Numbered from the stretch's first letter, positions 53,445 through 64,000 are shown. The stretch is DNA of 64,000 bases from Cellulomonas avistercoris (GCF_014836445.1 NZ_JACSQV010000001.1:263999-327998), one strand, 5' to 3'. The notes: generated by a model not told the origin, from the sequence alone. A program made the numbers and translations.

Positions 53445-53476
53445 GTGGCGGAGCCGCCCCCGGGCGGCCCCGCCAC
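53445..53476 (+). terminator. Intra-operon hairpin between tkt and tal
   Basis: Stem GTGGCGG (53445-53451)/CCGCCAC (53470-53476) continues, after one mismatch, into GCCGCC/GGCGGC around a four-base loop. It lies nine bases after the tkt stop. It may partly terminate or protect the tkt message, giving different expression of tkt and tal-zwf-opcA-pgl. Confidence 0.6.
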
Positions 53477-53518
53477 GCGCAGGACGCGAAGGACCTCGTG
53501 CGACGAAGGGGAACGACC

Positions 53519-54652
53519 ATGACCTCCATCACCACCCCCCTGCACGCGCTGCGGGACGCGGGCGTGGCCGTCTGGCTCGACGACCTGTCCCGTCAGCGGA
53601 TCGTCTCGGGAGGCCTGAGCGACCTCGTCGCTCGCGGCGTCGTGGGCGTCACGACGAACCCGACGATCTTCGCCTCCGCGGTCGCGCAGGGCGACGCGTA
53701 CGACGCGCAGCTGCGCACGCTCGCGGCCGACGGCGCGGCGGTCGAGGAGGCCGTCCTGCGGATCACGACGGACGACGTGCGCGACGCGTGCGACGTCCTG
53801 CGGCCCGTCTACGACGCGACCGACGGCCTCGACGGCCGCGTGTCGATCGAGGTGGACCCGCGCCTGGCACGCGACACCGCGGCCACCCTCGCGTCGGCCG
53901 AGACCCTGTGGTCCGAGATCGAGCGACCCAACCTCTTCGTCAAGATCCCTGCGACCGTCGAGGGCCTGCCGGCGATCACGGCCGCCCTCGCGCAGGGCAT
54001 CAGCGTCAACGTCACGCTGATCTTCTCGCTGCAGCGCTACCGCGCGGTGCTCGACGCCTTCCTCGACGGGATGGAGCAGGCGCACGCCGCCGGGCTCGAC
54101 CTGGCACCCATCACCTCCGTCGCGTCGTTCTTCGTCTCGCGCGTGGACGCCGCGATCGACCCCCGGCTCGACGCGCTCGGCACCGAGGAGGCCGCCGCGC
54201 TGCGCGGCACGGCGGCGATCGCCAACGCGCGCCTCGCGTGGGGCGTGTACCAGGACGTCGTCACCGGTGAGCGGTGGCAGGCCCTCGCGGCCGCGGGCGC
54301 GCGCCCGCAGCGGCCCCTGTGGGCCTCGACCGGGGTCAAGGACCCCGCGTACCCCGACACGCGGTACGTCGACGAGCTCGTCGTCGCAGGCACCGTCAAC
54401 ACCATGCCGGAGAAGACGCTCGACGCCGTCGCCGACCACGGGAACGTGCGCGGCGACACCGTCAGCGGGACCCAGGACGCGTCGGCCGCGCTGCTCGACC
54501 GGATCGAGGCCCTGGGCATCTCGGTCGACGACGTGACCGAGCAGCTCGAGACCGAGGGGCTGCAGAAGTTCGAGGCCTCGTGGGCCGAGCTCCTGGGCAC
54601 GGTCGAGGCCGGCATCGCGCGCGCCGCCGACGCGGCCGAGGCCGACAGGTGA
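53519..54652 (+). CDS. tal: Transaldolase
   Basis: 377 aa from ATG 53519 with AAGGGGAA upstream. Actinobacterial-type transaldolase: [33 protein letters not shown] with the Schiff-base Lys, [11 protein letters not shown] and ASFFVSRVD, and the C-terminal [20 protein letters not shown]. It transfers a dihydroxyacetone unit between sugar phosphates. Its stop overlaps the zwf start (GTGA). Confidence 0.96.
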   Translation: MTSITTPLHALRDAGVAVWLDDLSRQRIVSGGLSDLVARGVVGVTTNPTIFASAVAQGDAYDAQLRTLAADGAAVEEAVLRITTDDVRDACDVLRPVYDATDGLDGRVSIEVDPRLARDTAATLASAETLWSEIERPNLFVKIPATVEGLPAITAALAQGISVNVTLIFSLQRYRAVLDAFLDGMEQAHAAGLDLAPITSVASFFVSRVDAAIDPRLDALGTEEAAALRGTAAIANARLAWGVYQDVVTGERWQALAAAGARPQRPLWASTGVKDPAYPDTRYVDELVVAGTVNTMPEKTLDAVADHGNVRGDTVSGTQDASAALLDRIEALGISVDDVTEQLETEGLQKFEASWAELLGTVEAGIARAADAAEADR

Positions 54653-56190
54653 GCCCCGCGAAGGTCGGACCGCACGAGAACCCGCTGCGCGACGCCCGCG
54701 ACCGGCGGCTGCCGCGGATCGCGGGACCCTGCGGCCTCGTCATCTTCGGCGTGACGGGCGACCTCGCCCGCAAGAAGCTCATGCCTGCCGTCTACGACCT
54801 GACGAACCGCGGGCTGCTGCCCCCCGGGTTCGCGCTGACGGGCTTCGCCCGTCGCGACTGGGAGACGCAGGACTTCGAGGAGGTCGTCCACGACTCCGTC
54901 AAGCAGTACGCGCGCACGCCGTTCCGCGAGGCCACGTGGCGTCAGCTGTCCGAGGGCATCCGCTTCGTGCAGGGCACCTTCGACGACGACGACGCGTTCG
55001 ACCGGCTCAGCAAGACCGTCGAGGAGCTCGACGTCACACGCGGCACCGGTGGCAACCACGCGTTCTACCTGTCGGTGCCGCCCAGCTCGTTCCCGGTCGT
55101 GTGCCAGCAGCTGGCGCGCTCGGGACTCTCACAGCCGAAGGAGGGCACCTGGCGGCGCGTCGTCATCGAGAAGCCGTTCGGCCACGACCTCGAGTCGGCA
55201 CGTGAGCTCAACGACATCGTGTCCCAGGTCTTCCGGCCCGACGACATCTTCCGGATCGACCACTACCTGGGCAAGGAGACGGTCCAGAACCTCCTGGCCC
55301 TGCGCTTCGCGAACCAGCTGTTCGAGCCGATCTGGAACGGCAACTACGTCGACCACGTGCAGATCACCATGGCCGAGGACATCGGCATCGGCGGCCGCGC
55401 GGGGTACTACGACGGCATCGGCGCGGCGCGCGACGTCATCCAGAACCACCTGCTCCAGCTCCTCGCGCTGACCGCGATGGAGGAGCCCGTCTCCTTCGAC
55501 GCGGCCGCCCTGCGCGCGGAGAAGACCAAGGTGCTCTCGGCGTTGCGGCTCCCCCGCGACCTGGGCCGCAACACCGCCCGCGGGCAGTACACCGCCGGCT
55601 GGCAGGGCGGGGAGAAGGTCGTCGGGTACGCCGAGGAGGAGGGCTTCAACCCCCACTCCACGACGGAGACCTACGCGGCCATCCGTGTCGACATCGACAC
55701 CCGCCGGTGGGCCGGCGTGCCGTTCTACCTGCGGACCGGCAAGCGGCTGGGCCGGCGCGTCACCGAGATCGCAGTGGTCTTCAAGAAGGCGCCCCACCTG
55801 CCGTTCGAGGCGACCGCGGCGTCCGAGCTCGGCAAGAACGCGCTGGTCATCCGCGTGCAGCCCGACGAGGGCGTGACGCTGCGGTTCGGCGCGAAGGTGC
55901 CCGGCACGGCGATGGAGGTGCGCGACGTCACGATGGACTTCGGGTACGGCCACGCGTTCACCGAGTCCTCCCCCGAGGCCTACGAGCGCCTCATCCTCGA
56001 CGTCCTGCTCGGCGACCCCCCGCTGTTCCCGCAGCACGAGGAGGTCGAGCTCTCCTGGAAGATCCTCGACCCCGTGACCGAGTACTGGGCCTCCAAGGGC
56101 ACGCCGGACGAGTACCGCGCCGGCACCTGGGGGCCGGCGTCGGCCGACGAGATGATGGCGCGCGACGGTCGCGCCTGGAGGCTCCCGTGA
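54649..56190 (+). CDS. zwf: Glucose-6-phosphate 1-dehydrogenase
   Basis: 513 aa from GTG 54649. NADP site [14 protein letters not shown], the catalytic [15 protein letters not shown] with the active-site His, and the substrate segment near [33 protein letters not shown] follows. It starts the oxidative pentose phosphate pathway and makes NADPH. GTGA overlaps link it to tal upstream and opcA downstream; OpcA is its assembly or allosteric partner in actinobacteria. Confidence 0.97.
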   Translation: MSPAKVGPHENPLRDARDRRLPRIAGPCGLVIFGVTGDLARKKLMPAVYDLTNRGLLPPGFALTGFARRDWETQDFEEVVHDSVKQYARTPFREATWRQLSEGIRFVQGTFDDDDAFDRLSKTVEELDVTRGTGGNHAFYLSVPPSSFPVVCQQLARSGLSQPKEGTWRRVVIEKPFGHDLESARELNDIVSQVFRPDDIFRIDHYLGKETVQNLLALRFANQLFEPIWNGNYVDHVQITMAEDIGIGGRAGYYDGIGAARDVIQNHLLQLLALTAMEEPVSFDAAALRAEKTKVLSALRLPRDLGRNTARGQYTAGWQGGEKVVGYAEEEGFNPHSTTETYAAIRVDIDTRRWAGVPFYLRTGKRLGRRVTEIAVVFKKAPHLPFEATAASELGKNALVIRVQPDEGVTLRFGAKVPGTAMEVRDVTMDFGYGHAFTESSPEAYERLILDVLLGDPPLFPQHEEVELSWKILDPVTEYWASKGTPDEYRAGTWGPASADEMMARDGRAWRLP

Positions 56191-57104
56191 TCATCGACCT
56201 GCCCGACACCACCACCCGGGACATCAACAAGCGCCTGATCAAGGCGCGCGACGAGGGCGGTGCGATCGCTCTCGGCCGGGTGCTGACGCTCATCATCGAC
56301 GCCGACGCGCACGACCCCGAGGAGGCCATCGAGGCCGCCAACGCCGCGAGCCGCGAGCACCCGTGCCGCATCATCGTCATCACCGAGCGCACGGGCGAGC
56401 GCGAGGCGGGCCTCGACGCGCAGATCCGGCTCGGCGGGGACGCGGGTGCCAGCGAGGTCGTCATCCTGCGCATCTCCGGGGGCGTCACACGCCACGTCGA
56501 CACCCTCGTGATGCCGCTGCTCCTCCCCGACGCCCCGATCGTCGTGTGGTGGCCGTACGACGTCCCGGCCAACCCCTCGGAGCACCCCCTGGGCCGCATG
56601 GCGCAGCGCCGCATCACCGACACCACGACCTGCCCGCGCCCCAGCCGCGCGCTGCGCGACCTGGCACGCGTCTACGAGGACGGCGACACCGACCTCGCGT
56701 GGACGCGCGCCACGCTGTGGCGCGGCCTGATCGCGGCGACGCTGGACCAGCCGCCGTTCGAGCCCGTGCACCGCGCCGTGGTCATCGGCGAGAGCACCCA
56801 CCCGTCCGTCGACCTCATGGCGGCCTGGCTCGCGCAGTCGCTGCGCTGCCCCGTCGAGATCGAGCGCGTCCCCGGTGCGCCCGCCATCACGCAGGTCCGC
56901 CTCGAGCGCACGTCGGGCGACATCGTGCTCGACCGGCCCGACGGCAAGACGGCCGCGCTGCGCCAGCCCGACCAGCCCGAGCACCGCATCGCCCTGCCGA
57001 TCCGCCAGCTGCGCGAGTGCCTGGTCGAGGAGCTGCGCCGGCTCGACGCCGACGAGGTGTACGGCGACGTCCTGCAGAAGGGTCTCGCCCGCATCGACGC
57101 GTGA
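56187..57104 (+). CDS. opcA: Glucose-6-phosphate dehydrogenase assembly protein OpcA
   Basis: 305 aa from GTG 56187, overlapping the zwf stop. The OpcA pattern is clear: LPDTTTRDINKRLIKARDEGGAIALGRVLTLII, HPCRIIVI, LLLPDAPIVVWWPYDVPANPSEHPLGRMAQRRITD and a C-terminal winged part. It is required for full activity of glucose-6-phosphate dehydrogenase in cyanobacteria and actinobacteria and has no catalytic motif of its own. Confidence 0.96.
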   Translation: MIIDLPDTTTRDINKRLIKARDEGGAIALGRVLTLIIDADAHDPEEAIEAANAASREHPCRIIVITERTGEREAGLDAQIRLGGDAGASEVVILRISGGVTRHVDTLVMPLLLPDAPIVVWWPYDVPANPSEHPLGRMAQRRITDTTTCPRPSRALRDLARVYEDGDTDLAWTRATLWRGLIAATLDQPPFEPVHRAVVIGESTHPSVDLMAAWLAQSLRCPVEIERVPGAPAITQVRLERTSGDIVLDRPDGKTAALRQPDQPEHRIALPIRQLRECLVEELRRLDADEVYGDVLQKGLARIDA

Positions 57105-57174
57105 GACCGGCCCGGGTCCGGGCTCCGGCCGGACACCCACGACGCCCGGCGGCGCCGGGCACAGGAGGAGACGC

Positions 57175-58668
57175 ATGACCCCCGCCCCGCTCGAGGTCCT
57201 CGTCCACCCCGACGCCGAGGTGCTCGCCGCCGCGACCGCCGCCCGGCTGCTCACCCGGCTCGTGGACCTGCAGTCGCACCGCTCGCCGGTCCACGTCGTC
57301 CTCACCGGGGGCACGGTCGGCATCGCCGCGCTCCGCGAGGTCGCCGCCTCGCCCGTCCGCGACGCGGTCGACTGGACCGGCGTGCACCTGTGGTGGGGCG
57401 ACGAGCGCTTCCTGCCCGACGGCGACCCGGACCGCAACGAGACGCAGGCCCGCGACGCGCTGATCGACGCGCTCGGTGACGCGCTGCCGGCCGGCAACGT
57501 CCACCCCGTCCCCGCGCTCTCGGACGACGTGCCGGACGGCGAGACCGCTGCACGCCGCTACGCCGCCGAGCTGCGCGCCCACGCGGCCGGCAGCGGGCTC
57601 GCGCCCCGGTTCGACGTGCTCCTGCTCGGCATGGGGCCCGACGGCCACATCGCCTCGCTCTTCCCCGACCGGACCTCGCTGTTCGAGGCGAACGCCATGG
57701 TCGTCGCGGAGCACGACTCCCCCAAGCCGCCCTCCGAGCGCGTGTCGCTGACCTTCCCGCTGATCCGGTCCGCACGCGAGGTGTGGGTCGTGGCCGCGGG
57801 GGCCGAGAAGGCGCCCGCGGTGGCGCGCGCACTCGCGGGTGTCGACGTCCGCACGACGCCCGCCGCCGGCGCACGCGGCACCGAACGCACCCTGTGGCTG
57901 CTCGACCTGGCCGCCGCGCCGCCGGTGCCGGCCGCCGGCCCGGCCGGCGCGACCACCCCCGGTGAGCACGCGGGCGACGAGGGCCTGCGACCGCGCAGCG
58001 CCTCGAACGCCGCACGCGCGTGGGCCGCGGTCGACGCGTACGTGGCCCCGCTGGTCGACGAGCCGGACGTGGCGCGCGACGTCCGGACGTCCGCCGCCGA
58101 CGCCGGTCTGCCCGACATCGCCGTGAGCGCCGCCCAGGGGCGCCTGCTGGAGATCCTCGCCCGGTCCGTCGGTGCCCGGCGGGTCCTGGAGATCGGCACG
58201 CTCGGCGGCTACAGCACCTGGTGGCTGGCACAGTCCCTGCCGCCGCAGGGCAGGCTGGTCACCCTCGAGCTGAGCGAGGCGCACGCCGACGTCGGCCGGG
58301 CCTCGCTGGAGGCTGCGGGGCTGCAGGACCGCGTCGAGCTCGTCGTCGGTGCCGCGCTGACGTCGCTCGACGACCTCGTGGCGTCCGGCACCGAGCCGTT
58401 CGACCTCGTGTTCGTCGACGCGGACAAGGAGCAGCTCGCGCCGTACGTCGACCGCGCGATCGCGCTGTCGCGACCCGGCACGCTCATCGTGGTCGACAAC
58501 GTCGTGCGTGACGGCGCGGTGGTCGACCCCGAGCACCCCGACACGCGCGTGCAGGGCGTGCGCGCGTTCTACGCCCGGGCCGCCGCGGACGACCGCATCG
58601 ACGGCACCGTCGTGCAGACCGTGGGCGAGAAGGGCTACGACGGCTTCGCGCTCCTGCGGGTGCGCTGA
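57175..58668 (+). CDS. pgl: 6-phosphogluconolactonase fused to a class I O-methyltransferase
   Basis: 497 aa from ATG 57175 with AGGAGGAG four bases upstream. Residues about 1-263 are a complete 6-phosphogluconolactonase (LTGGTVGIAALREVA, WWGDERFLPDGDPDRN, LLLGMGPDGHIASLFPD, SLTFPLI). After a linker of about 35 residues (Ala/Pro/Gly-rich), residues about 283-497 are a full SAM O-methyltransferase of the catechol/caffeoyl-CoA type: VLEIGTLGGYSTWWLAQSLP, VTLELSEAHADVG, LVFVDADKEQLAPYVDRAI, GTLIVVDNVVRDGAVVD and GEKGYDGFALLRV. No start codon with a ribosome-binding site lies at the junction, so a single chain is expected. The methyl acceptor is unknown. Confidence 0.9.
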   Translation: MTPAPLEVLVHPDAEVLAAATAARLLTRLVDLQSHRSPVHVVLTGGTVGIAALREVAASPVRDAVDWTGVHLWWGDERFLPDGDPDRNETQARDALIDALGDALPAGNVHPVPALSDDVPDGETAARRYAAELRAHAAGSGLAPRFDVLLLGMGPDGHIASLFPDRTSLFEANAMVVAEHDSPKPPSERVSLTFPLIRSAREVWVVAAGAEKAPAVARALAGVDVRTTPAAGARGTERTLWLLDLAAAPPVPAAGPAGATTPGEHAGDEGLRPRSASNAARAWAAVDAYVAPLVDEPDVARDVRTSAADAGLPDIAVSAAQGRLLEILARSVGARRVLEIGTLGGYSTWWLAQSLPPQGRLVTLELSEAHADVGRASLEAAGLQDRVELVVGAALTSLDDLVASGTEPFDLVFVDADKEQLAPYVDRAIALSRPGTLIVVDNVVRDGAVVDPEHPDTRVQGVRAFYARAAADDRIDGTVVQTVGEKGYDGFALLRVR

Positions 58669-58692
58669 CGCGCCAGCCCCGCAGGCATGCCT

Positions 58693-58723
58693 CGGGCGCC
58701 GCCCCCGGAGGGGGGGGCGCCCG
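58693..58723. terminator. Bidirectional terminator between pgl-OMT and rbpA
   Basis: CGGGCG (58693-58698) pairs with CGCCCG (58718-58723), extended by a C-run/G-run stem with one bulge and a four-base loop. It lies between convergent genes, 24 bases after the methyltransferase stop. Confidence 0.7.
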
Positions 58724-58761
58724 CGGTACGTCCAGCGCCGTGGCGGTCGGGTCGCGACGCG

Positions 58762-59109
58762 TCAGCGCCCGCGTCGCGCGCGCAGGGAGGCCAGCGCCTC
58801 GTCGAGGATCGCCGCGCCGTCCTCCTCGCTGCGCCGTTCCTTCACGTACGCGAGGTGGGTCTTGTACGGCTCGTTCTTGACGGGCGCCGGTGGCGCCTCG
58901 GGGTCCTGGCCCGCGGGGTACCCGCAGCGCGGGCAGTCCCACGTGGTGGGCGCCTCCTCGGCGGCCTCCTCGGCAAAGCTCGGCCGGGTCTCGTGGCCGT
59001 TCGCGCACCAGTAGGAGATCCACACGCGCGGCGCTGCGTCTCCGCGCTCCGCCTCGCCCATCGGACCGGCACCGACGCGCGACCCCCTGATCGCACTCCC
59101 GCTCGCCAT
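58762..59109 (-). CDS. rbpA: RNA polymerase-binding protein RbpA
   Basis: 115 aa. ASGSAIRGSRVGAGPMGEAERGDAAPR at the N-terminus is the basic linker and RNA polymerase-binding segment; the zinc-binding core has SYWCANGHETRPSF and WDCPRCGYPAG (four Cys); the C-terminal sigma-interaction domain is KTHLAYVKERRSEEDGAAILDEAL. It stabilises the sigma-bound open complex and is specific to actinobacteria. Confidence 0.97.
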   Translation of the reverse strand: MASGSAIRGSRVGAGPMGEAERGDAAPRVWISYWCANGHETRPSFAEEAAEEAPTTWDCPRCGYPAGQDPEAPPAPVKNEPYKTHLAYVKERRSEEDGAAILDEALASLRARRGR

Positions 59110-59121
59110 GGCCAGGTCCCC

Positions 59122-59367
59122 CTACTCCGAGAACTTCTCGATCAGGCCGAGCAGCACGATCATGACCGTCCACAGCAGGGCGACGGCGATCGTGATCCGG
59201 TTGAGGTTGCGCTCGGCCACGCCGGACGAGCCGGCGCCGGCCGTGATGCCGCCCCCGAACATGTCCGACAGGCCGCCGCCCTTGCCCTTGTGCAGCAGCA
59301 CCAGCGGGACGAGCAGCAGGCTGGCGAGAACCAGCAGCACCTGGAGGGTGATACGCAGGGCAGTCAC
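59122..59367 (-). CDS. secG: Preprotein translocase subunit SecG
   Basis: 81 aa from GTG 59367. Two membrane segments (about 5-25 and 58-76) joined by the conserved cytoplasmic loop LHKGKGGGLSDMFGGG. It assists SecYE in protein export. It lies 12 bases upstream of rbpA, and downstream of the tpiA terminator, so its promoter is in the 230-base gap before it. Confidence 0.95.
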   Translation of the reverse strand: MTALRITLQVLLVLASLLLVPLVLLHKGKGGGLSDMFGGGITAGAGSSGVAERNLNRITIAVALLWTVMIVLLGLIEKFSE

Positions 59368-59549
59368 GTCGGTGGGGTTCCTCACTCGGGCGGTTCGGTG
59401 CAGCGGTGCACCGTGGCCGTGGGTGGCGTCGGTGCGTGTCGTGCCGGTACGGCCGTGGTCGGCGTGCTCCGTCGACGCAGTGCCGCGGTACAGGGTAGGC
59501 GACGCGGGGCGGTGCGATCCACCATCACGCGATCCGTGGGACGACCGGG
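59368..59549 (-). other. Gap between the tpiA terminator and secG
   Basis: These 182 bases hold no gene. A weak SD-like AGGAA lies before the secG GTG. The region should contain the secG-rbpA promoter, since the tpiA terminator lies just upstream on the minus strand; no clear -10 box was seen. Confidence 0.35.
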
Positions 59550-59590
59550 ACCGGGACCGGGACGCCGCAGGGCGACGTCCCGGTCCCGGT
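59550..59590 (-). terminator. Terminator after tpiA
   Basis: A perfect 15-bp stem (59550-59564 with 59576-59590) with an 11-base loop lies eight bases beyond the tpiA stop. The left arm is part of a short GGGACC tandem repeat. It should end the gap-pgk-tpiA transcript. Confidence 0.8.
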
Positions 59591-59597
59591 GGAGGCG

Positions 59598-60392
59598 TCA
59601 GGCGACGGTGTGCGCCTGGTACCGGGCGATCCGGGCGAACTCCTCGGGGTCGAGGCTCGCACCGCCGACCAGGGCGCCGTCCACGTCGGGCTTCGCCATG
59701 ATCGACGCGACGTTCGACGACTTCACGGACCCGCCGTACAGGACGCGGACGGCGTCCGCGGTGGCCTGGTCGTACAGCTCGGCGATGCGCACGCGGATCG
59801 CCTCGCAGAGCTCCTGCGCGTCCTCCGGCGTCGCGGTCTCGCCCGTGCCGATGGCCCAGACGGGCTCGTACGCGACGACGATGCCCGCGACCTGCTCGGC
59901 CGACAGGCCCTCGAGGGCGCCGTCGAGCTGCGCCAGCGTGTGGGGCACGTGCTCGCCGGCCTTGCGGACCTCGAGCGGCTCGCCGACGCACAGGATCGGC
60001 ACGAGGCCGGCCGACAGCGCCGACTTCACCTTGGCGTTGACGAGCGCGTCGTCCTCGTGGTGGAACTGACGACGCTCGGAGTGACCGACCGCGACGTACG
60101 TGACGCCGAGCTTGGCGAGGAACAGGGGCGAGATCTCACCCGTGTACGCCCCGGACTCGTGCGCCGACACGTCCTGCGCGCCGTAGACGATCTCGAGCTT
60201 GTCGGCGTCGACCAGCGTCTGCACGCTGCGCAGGTCCGTGAACGGCGGCAGCACGGCGACCTCGACGGCCGCGTAGTCGTGCTTGCCGTCCTTGAGCGTC
60301 CACGCCAGCTTCTGCACGGTGTGCGTCGCCTGGTGGTGGTCGAGGTTCATCTTCCAGTTGCCCGCCATCAGCGGGGTACGGGTGCCTGCCAC
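59598..60392 (-). CDS. tpiA: Triose-phosphate isomerase
   Basis: 264 aa from GTG 60392, three bases after the pgk stop. Catalytic Lys in [10 protein letters not shown], His in VGHSERR, Glu in [11 protein letters not shown], and the phosphate site [11 protein letters not shown] and GALVGGASL. It interconverts dihydroxyacetone phosphate and glyceraldehyde 3-phosphate. Confidence 0.97.
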   Translation of the reverse strand: MAGTRTPLMAGNWKMNLDHHQATHTVQKLAWTLKDGKHDYAAVEVAVLPPFTDLRSVQTLVDADKLEIVYGAQDVSAHESGAYTGEISPLFLAKLGVTYVAVGHSERRQFHHEDDALVNAKVKSALSAGLVPILCVGEPLEVRKAGEHVPHTLAQLDGALEGLSAEQVAGIVVAYEPVWAIGTGETATPEDAQELCEAIRVRIAELYDQATADAVRVLYGGSVKSSNVASIMAKPDVDGALVGGASLDPEEFARIARYQAHTVA

Positions 60393-60395
60393 GAG

Positions 60396-61595
60396 TCAGC
60401 CCTCCAGGACAGCGATGCCGGGGAGGGTCTTGCCCTCGAGGAACTCCAGCGACGCGCCGCCGCCGGTGGAGATGTGGCCGAAGCCGGCCTCGTCGAAGCC
60501 GAGGGTGCGCACGGCCGCGGCCGAGTCACCGCCGCCGACGATGGTGAAGGCGCCGTGCGTGCCGGCGTCGACGAGGGCCTGCGCGACGGCACGCGTGCCG
60601 TTCGCGAACGCCTCGAACTCGAACACGCCGGCCGGGCCGTTCCAGACGACCGTCTTGGCGTCGACGATCTTGGAGGCGAACAGCTCGGCGCTCTTCGGGC
60701 CGATGTCCAGGCCGATCTGGTCGGCGGGGATCGCGTCGGCGGCGACGACCGTCGCCGGGGCGTCGGCCTTGAACTCCGGGGCGACGACGATGTCGACGGG
60801 CAGGACGATCTCCACGCCCTTCTCCTTCGCCGTGGCGAGGTAGCCCTTGACCGTCTCGATCTGGTCCTCCTCGAGCAGGCTCTTGCCCACCGCGTGGCCC
60901 TGGGCCGCGAGGAACGTGAACAGCATGCCGCCGCCGATGAGCAGGCGGTCGGCCTTGCCCAGCAGGTTCTCGATGACGCCGAGCTTGTCGGAGACCTTCG
61001 AGCCGCCGAGCACCACGACGTAGGGGCGCGCGGGGTCGTCCGTCGCCTTGCGCAGCGACTCGACCTCCTTGAGGACCAGCTGCCCGACCGCGTGCGGCAC
61101 GCGCTGCGCGACGTCGTAGACCGACGCCTGCTTGCGGTGCACGACCCCGAAGCCGTCGGAGACGTACGCGTCGACGAGGGCCGCGAGCTCGTCGGCCAGC
61201 GCCCCCCGCTCTGCGTCGTCCTTGGACGTCTCGCGGGCGTCGAACCGCACGTTCTCGAGGAGGGCGACCTGCCCGTCCTGGAGGCCCGCCACGGTGGCCT
61301 TCGCCGACTCGCCGACGACGTCCTGCGCGAGCGCGACGTCCTGGCCCAGCAGCTCGCCGAGACGCGCGGCGACGGGTGCCAGCGAGTACTTGGCGTCCGG
61401 CGTGCCCTTGGGACGTCCGAGGTGGGCGACCAGCACGACGCGGGCGCCCTTGGCGACCAGCGCCTGGATCGTCGGGAGCGCGGCACGGATGCGGCCGTCG
61501 TCGGTGATGGTGGTGCCGTCGAGCGGCACGTTGAAGTCGGAGCGGACGAGCACGCGCTTGCCGCGCAGGTCGCCGAGGTCGTCGATGGTCTTCAT
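60396..61595 (-). CDS. pgk: Phosphoglycerate kinase
   Basis: 399 aa from ATG 61595. [15 protein letters not shown] and [10 protein letters not shown] near the N-terminus, then [26 protein letters not shown], and the C-terminal [18 protein letters not shown] and [13 protein letters not shown]. It makes ATP from 1,3-bisphosphoglycerate. AGGAG lies three bases before the start, with three GGTA tetramers in tandem just upstream. Confidence 0.97.
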   Translation of the reverse strand: MKTIDDLGDLRGKRVLVRSDFNVPLDGTTITDDGRIRAALPTIQALVAKGARVVLVAHLGRPKGTPDAKYSLAPVAARLGELLGQDVALAQDVVGESAKATVAGLQDGQVALLENVRFDARETSKDDAERGALADELAALVDAYVSDGFGVVHRKQASVYDVAQRVPHAVGQLVLKEVESLRKATDDPARPYVVVLGGSKVSDKLGVIENLLGKADRLLIGGGMLFTFLAAQGHAVGKSLLEEDQIETVKGYLATAKEKGVEIVLPVDIVVAPEFKADAPATVVAADAIPADQIGLDIGPKSAELFASKIVDAKTVVWNGPAGVFEFEAFANGTRAVAQALVDAGTHGAFTIVGGGDSAAAVRTLGFDEAGFGHISTGGGASLEFLEGKTLPGIAVLEG

Positions 61596-61761
61596 GGTCT
61601 CCTACCTACCTACCTGCCGCCGGTCTGGCCGGCGGCCTGGGTCGCCCCCCCCGGGCGGGGGCACGGTGTGGGGCGCGACCCCCCCCGCCCCAGCCGCCGG
61701 GGCGCGGGGGGCCGGTGGCCTCGGCGCACGCGGACGCATGGACTGCCTCAGAGCGTGGACG
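61596..61761 (-). other. gap-pgk intercistronic region with several strong hairpins
   Basis: These 166 bases contain GCCGCCGG (61616-61623)/CCGGCGGC (61629-61636), a second C-rich stem near 61637-61661 and TGGGGCG (61669-61675)/CGCCCCA (61686-61692) whose plus-strand loop reads CGA then seven C. The hairpins may process or attenuate the glycolytic message, or a plus-strand RNA could lie here. No protein gene is present. Confidence 0.5.
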
Positions 61762-62945
<1,184 letters not shown>

Positions 62946-63027
62946 GACGAAGGTCCACCACGCGCGGCCGTTCGTATGCTGGACCATGCGCGTCGCGGCC
63001 GGCGCCTCGGGACGGGGCCCGCGCGCC

Positions 63028-64000
63028 TCAGAGGTCGAGCAGGTCGGGGCTGAGCCCCGCCTCGGTGTCGGGGATGCCGAGCTCGGCGGCCCTCCGGTCG
63101 GCGGTGGCCAGCAGGCGCCGGATGCGCCCGGCGACGGCGTCCTTCGTCAGCGGCGGGTCCGCGAGCTTGCCCAGCTCCTCGAGCGACGCCTCCTTGTGCG
63201 CGAGCCGCAGCTCGCCGGCCTGGCGCAGGTGGTCCGGCAGGTCGTCACCGAGGATCTCGAACGCGCGGTCCACGCGGGCGCCGGCCGCGACCGCGGCGCG
63301 CGCCGAGCGCCGCAGGTTGGCGTCGTCGAAGTTGGCCAGGCGGTTGGCGGTGCCGCGCACCTCGCGGCGCACGCGCCGCTCCTCCCACACGAGCATCGCG
63401 TCGTGCGCACCGAGCCGCGTCAGCATGACGCCGATCGCGTCACCGTCGCGGATCACGACGCGGTCGACGCCGCGCACGTCGCGCGCCTTGGCGGCGACAC
63501 CCAGGCGTCGCGCGGCCCCCACGAGCGCGAGGGCGGCCTCCGGCCCCGGGCACGTGACCTCGAGCGACGACGAGCGACCCGGCTCGGTGAGCGAGCCGTG
63601 CGCGAGGAACGCGCCACGCCACGCTGCCTCGGCCTCGCCGATCCCCGCGGACACGACCTGCGGCGGCAGCCCGCGGACCGGACGGCCCCGGTTGTCCAGC
63701 AGACCCGTCTGCCGCGCCAGCGACTCGCCGTCCTTCACGACACGCACGACGTAGCGGCTGCCCCGGCGCAGACCGCCGCCGGAGACCACGATGATGTCGC
63801 TCTCGTGACCGTAGATCTCGGTGATGGCCTGCCGCAGGCGCCGGGCCGCGATCCCGGTGTCGAGCTCGGCCTCGATGACGATGCGCCCGGAGATGATGTG
63901 CAGCCCGCCGGCGAACCTCAGGGTCGCCGAGATCTCCGCCTTGCGGCAGGACGTCCTGTCCACCTTCAGCCGGGCGAGCTCGTCCTTCACCTGTGCTGTC
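63028..64000 (-). CDS. whiA: Sporulation-type regulator WhiA (5' end beyond the window)
   Basis: 324 codons are visible. The frame runs off the right edge: [11 protein letters not shown] is encoded up to the last base, whereas complete WhiA proteins start a few residues earlier, so only about 2-6 residues are missing. LAGLIDADG-like N-terminal domain ([32 protein letters not shown]) and C-terminal HTH ([35 protein letters not shown]). WhiA controls cell division and sporulation genes and is conserved in non-sporulating relatives. It precedes gap. Confidence 0.96.
   Translation of the reverse strand, partial: TAQVKDELARLKVDRTSCRKAEISATLRFAGGLHIISGRIVIEAELDTGIAARRLRQAITEIYGHESDIIVVSGGGLRRGSRYVVRVVKDGESLARQTGLLDNRGRPVRGLPPQVVSAGIGEAEAAWRGAFLAHGSLTEPGRSSSLEVTCPGPEAALALVGAARRLGVAAKARDVRGVDRVVIRDGDAIGVMLTRLGAHDAMLVWEERRVRREVRGTANRLANFDDANLRRSARAAVAAGARVDRAFEILGDDLPDHLRQAGELRLAHKEASLEELGKLADPPLTKDAVAGRIRRLLATADRRAAELGIPDTEAGLSPDLLDL

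Noticed and set aside
57960..58668. Splitting the pgl fusion into two genes
   Set aside because: No stop codon, no usable start with a ribosome-binding site at the domain boundary.

Overview
The window comes from a high-GC actinobacterium, most likely Cellulomonas or a close relative in the Cellulomonadaceae. Two secreted cellulases carry C-terminal family-2 cellulose-binding modules on Pro-Thr linkers. WhiA, RbpA, OpcA and a Ku/split-LigD pair are actinobacterial markers, and GTG starts and four-base NTGA gene overlaps are frequent. There is no prophage, insertion sequence or CRISPR array; most of the window is chromosomal backbone with a few accessory blocks.

Layout. (1) 1-8.1 kb: a LacI-like sensor/PAS/degenerate-GGDEF protein diverges from a LacI regulator, followed by a GH6 and a GH5 cellulase, each closed by a strong hairpin. 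(2) 8.1-20 kb: threonine aldolase, a small membrane protein, HU, then a DNA-repair block (PHP protein, Ku, LigD ligase and LigD polymerase), Dps, an App1-type phosphatase, malate:quinone oxidoreductase, and an ECF sigma factor coupled to an alkyltransferase. (3) 20-28.4 kb: aldo/keto reductase, an MFS carrier, sdhCAB, an apparently frameshifted DUF2231 gene, a phosphoribosyltransferase and a DUF899 protein. (4) 28.5-37.7 kb: nine co-directional genes forming an extended Nit1C / MSMEG_0565-0572-type cluster: radical SAM, GNAT-AIR synthase fusion, Sll0783-like protein, nitrilase, MSMEG_0570-like protein, flavoprotein, a second nitrilase that lacks the catalytic Cys and Glu, a glycosyltransferase and an acyl-adenylating enzyme. 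This is the least understood and most interesting region. (5) 37.7-40.2 kb: a self-inhibited Fic protein with its own HTH and a possibly leaderless promoter, a universal stress protein and tRNA-Pro(GGG). (6) 40.3-50.9 kb, minus strand: ctaB-xerD-parA-scpA-scpB-rluB-tyrA-cmk-plsC-der-membrane protein, nearly all overlapping or closely spaced. (7) 51.3-64 kb: tkt-tal-zwf-opcA-pgl (pgl fused to an O-methyltransferase) converges on whiA-gap-pgk-tpiA-secG-rbpA.

How the parts work together. The cellulases release cello-oligosaccharides, and the neighbouring LacI-type proteins are the likely local sugar sensors. Region 7 carries the oxidative and non-oxidative pentose phosphate pathway and lower glycolysis; mqo and sdhCAB feed electrons to the quinone pool, and ctaB makes haem O for the terminal oxidase. 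The Nit1C-like cluster looks like a dedicated pathway on a nitrile- or cyanide-derived nitrogen compound, here extended with transfer and adenylation steps. Function beyond family level in that cluster is inference.
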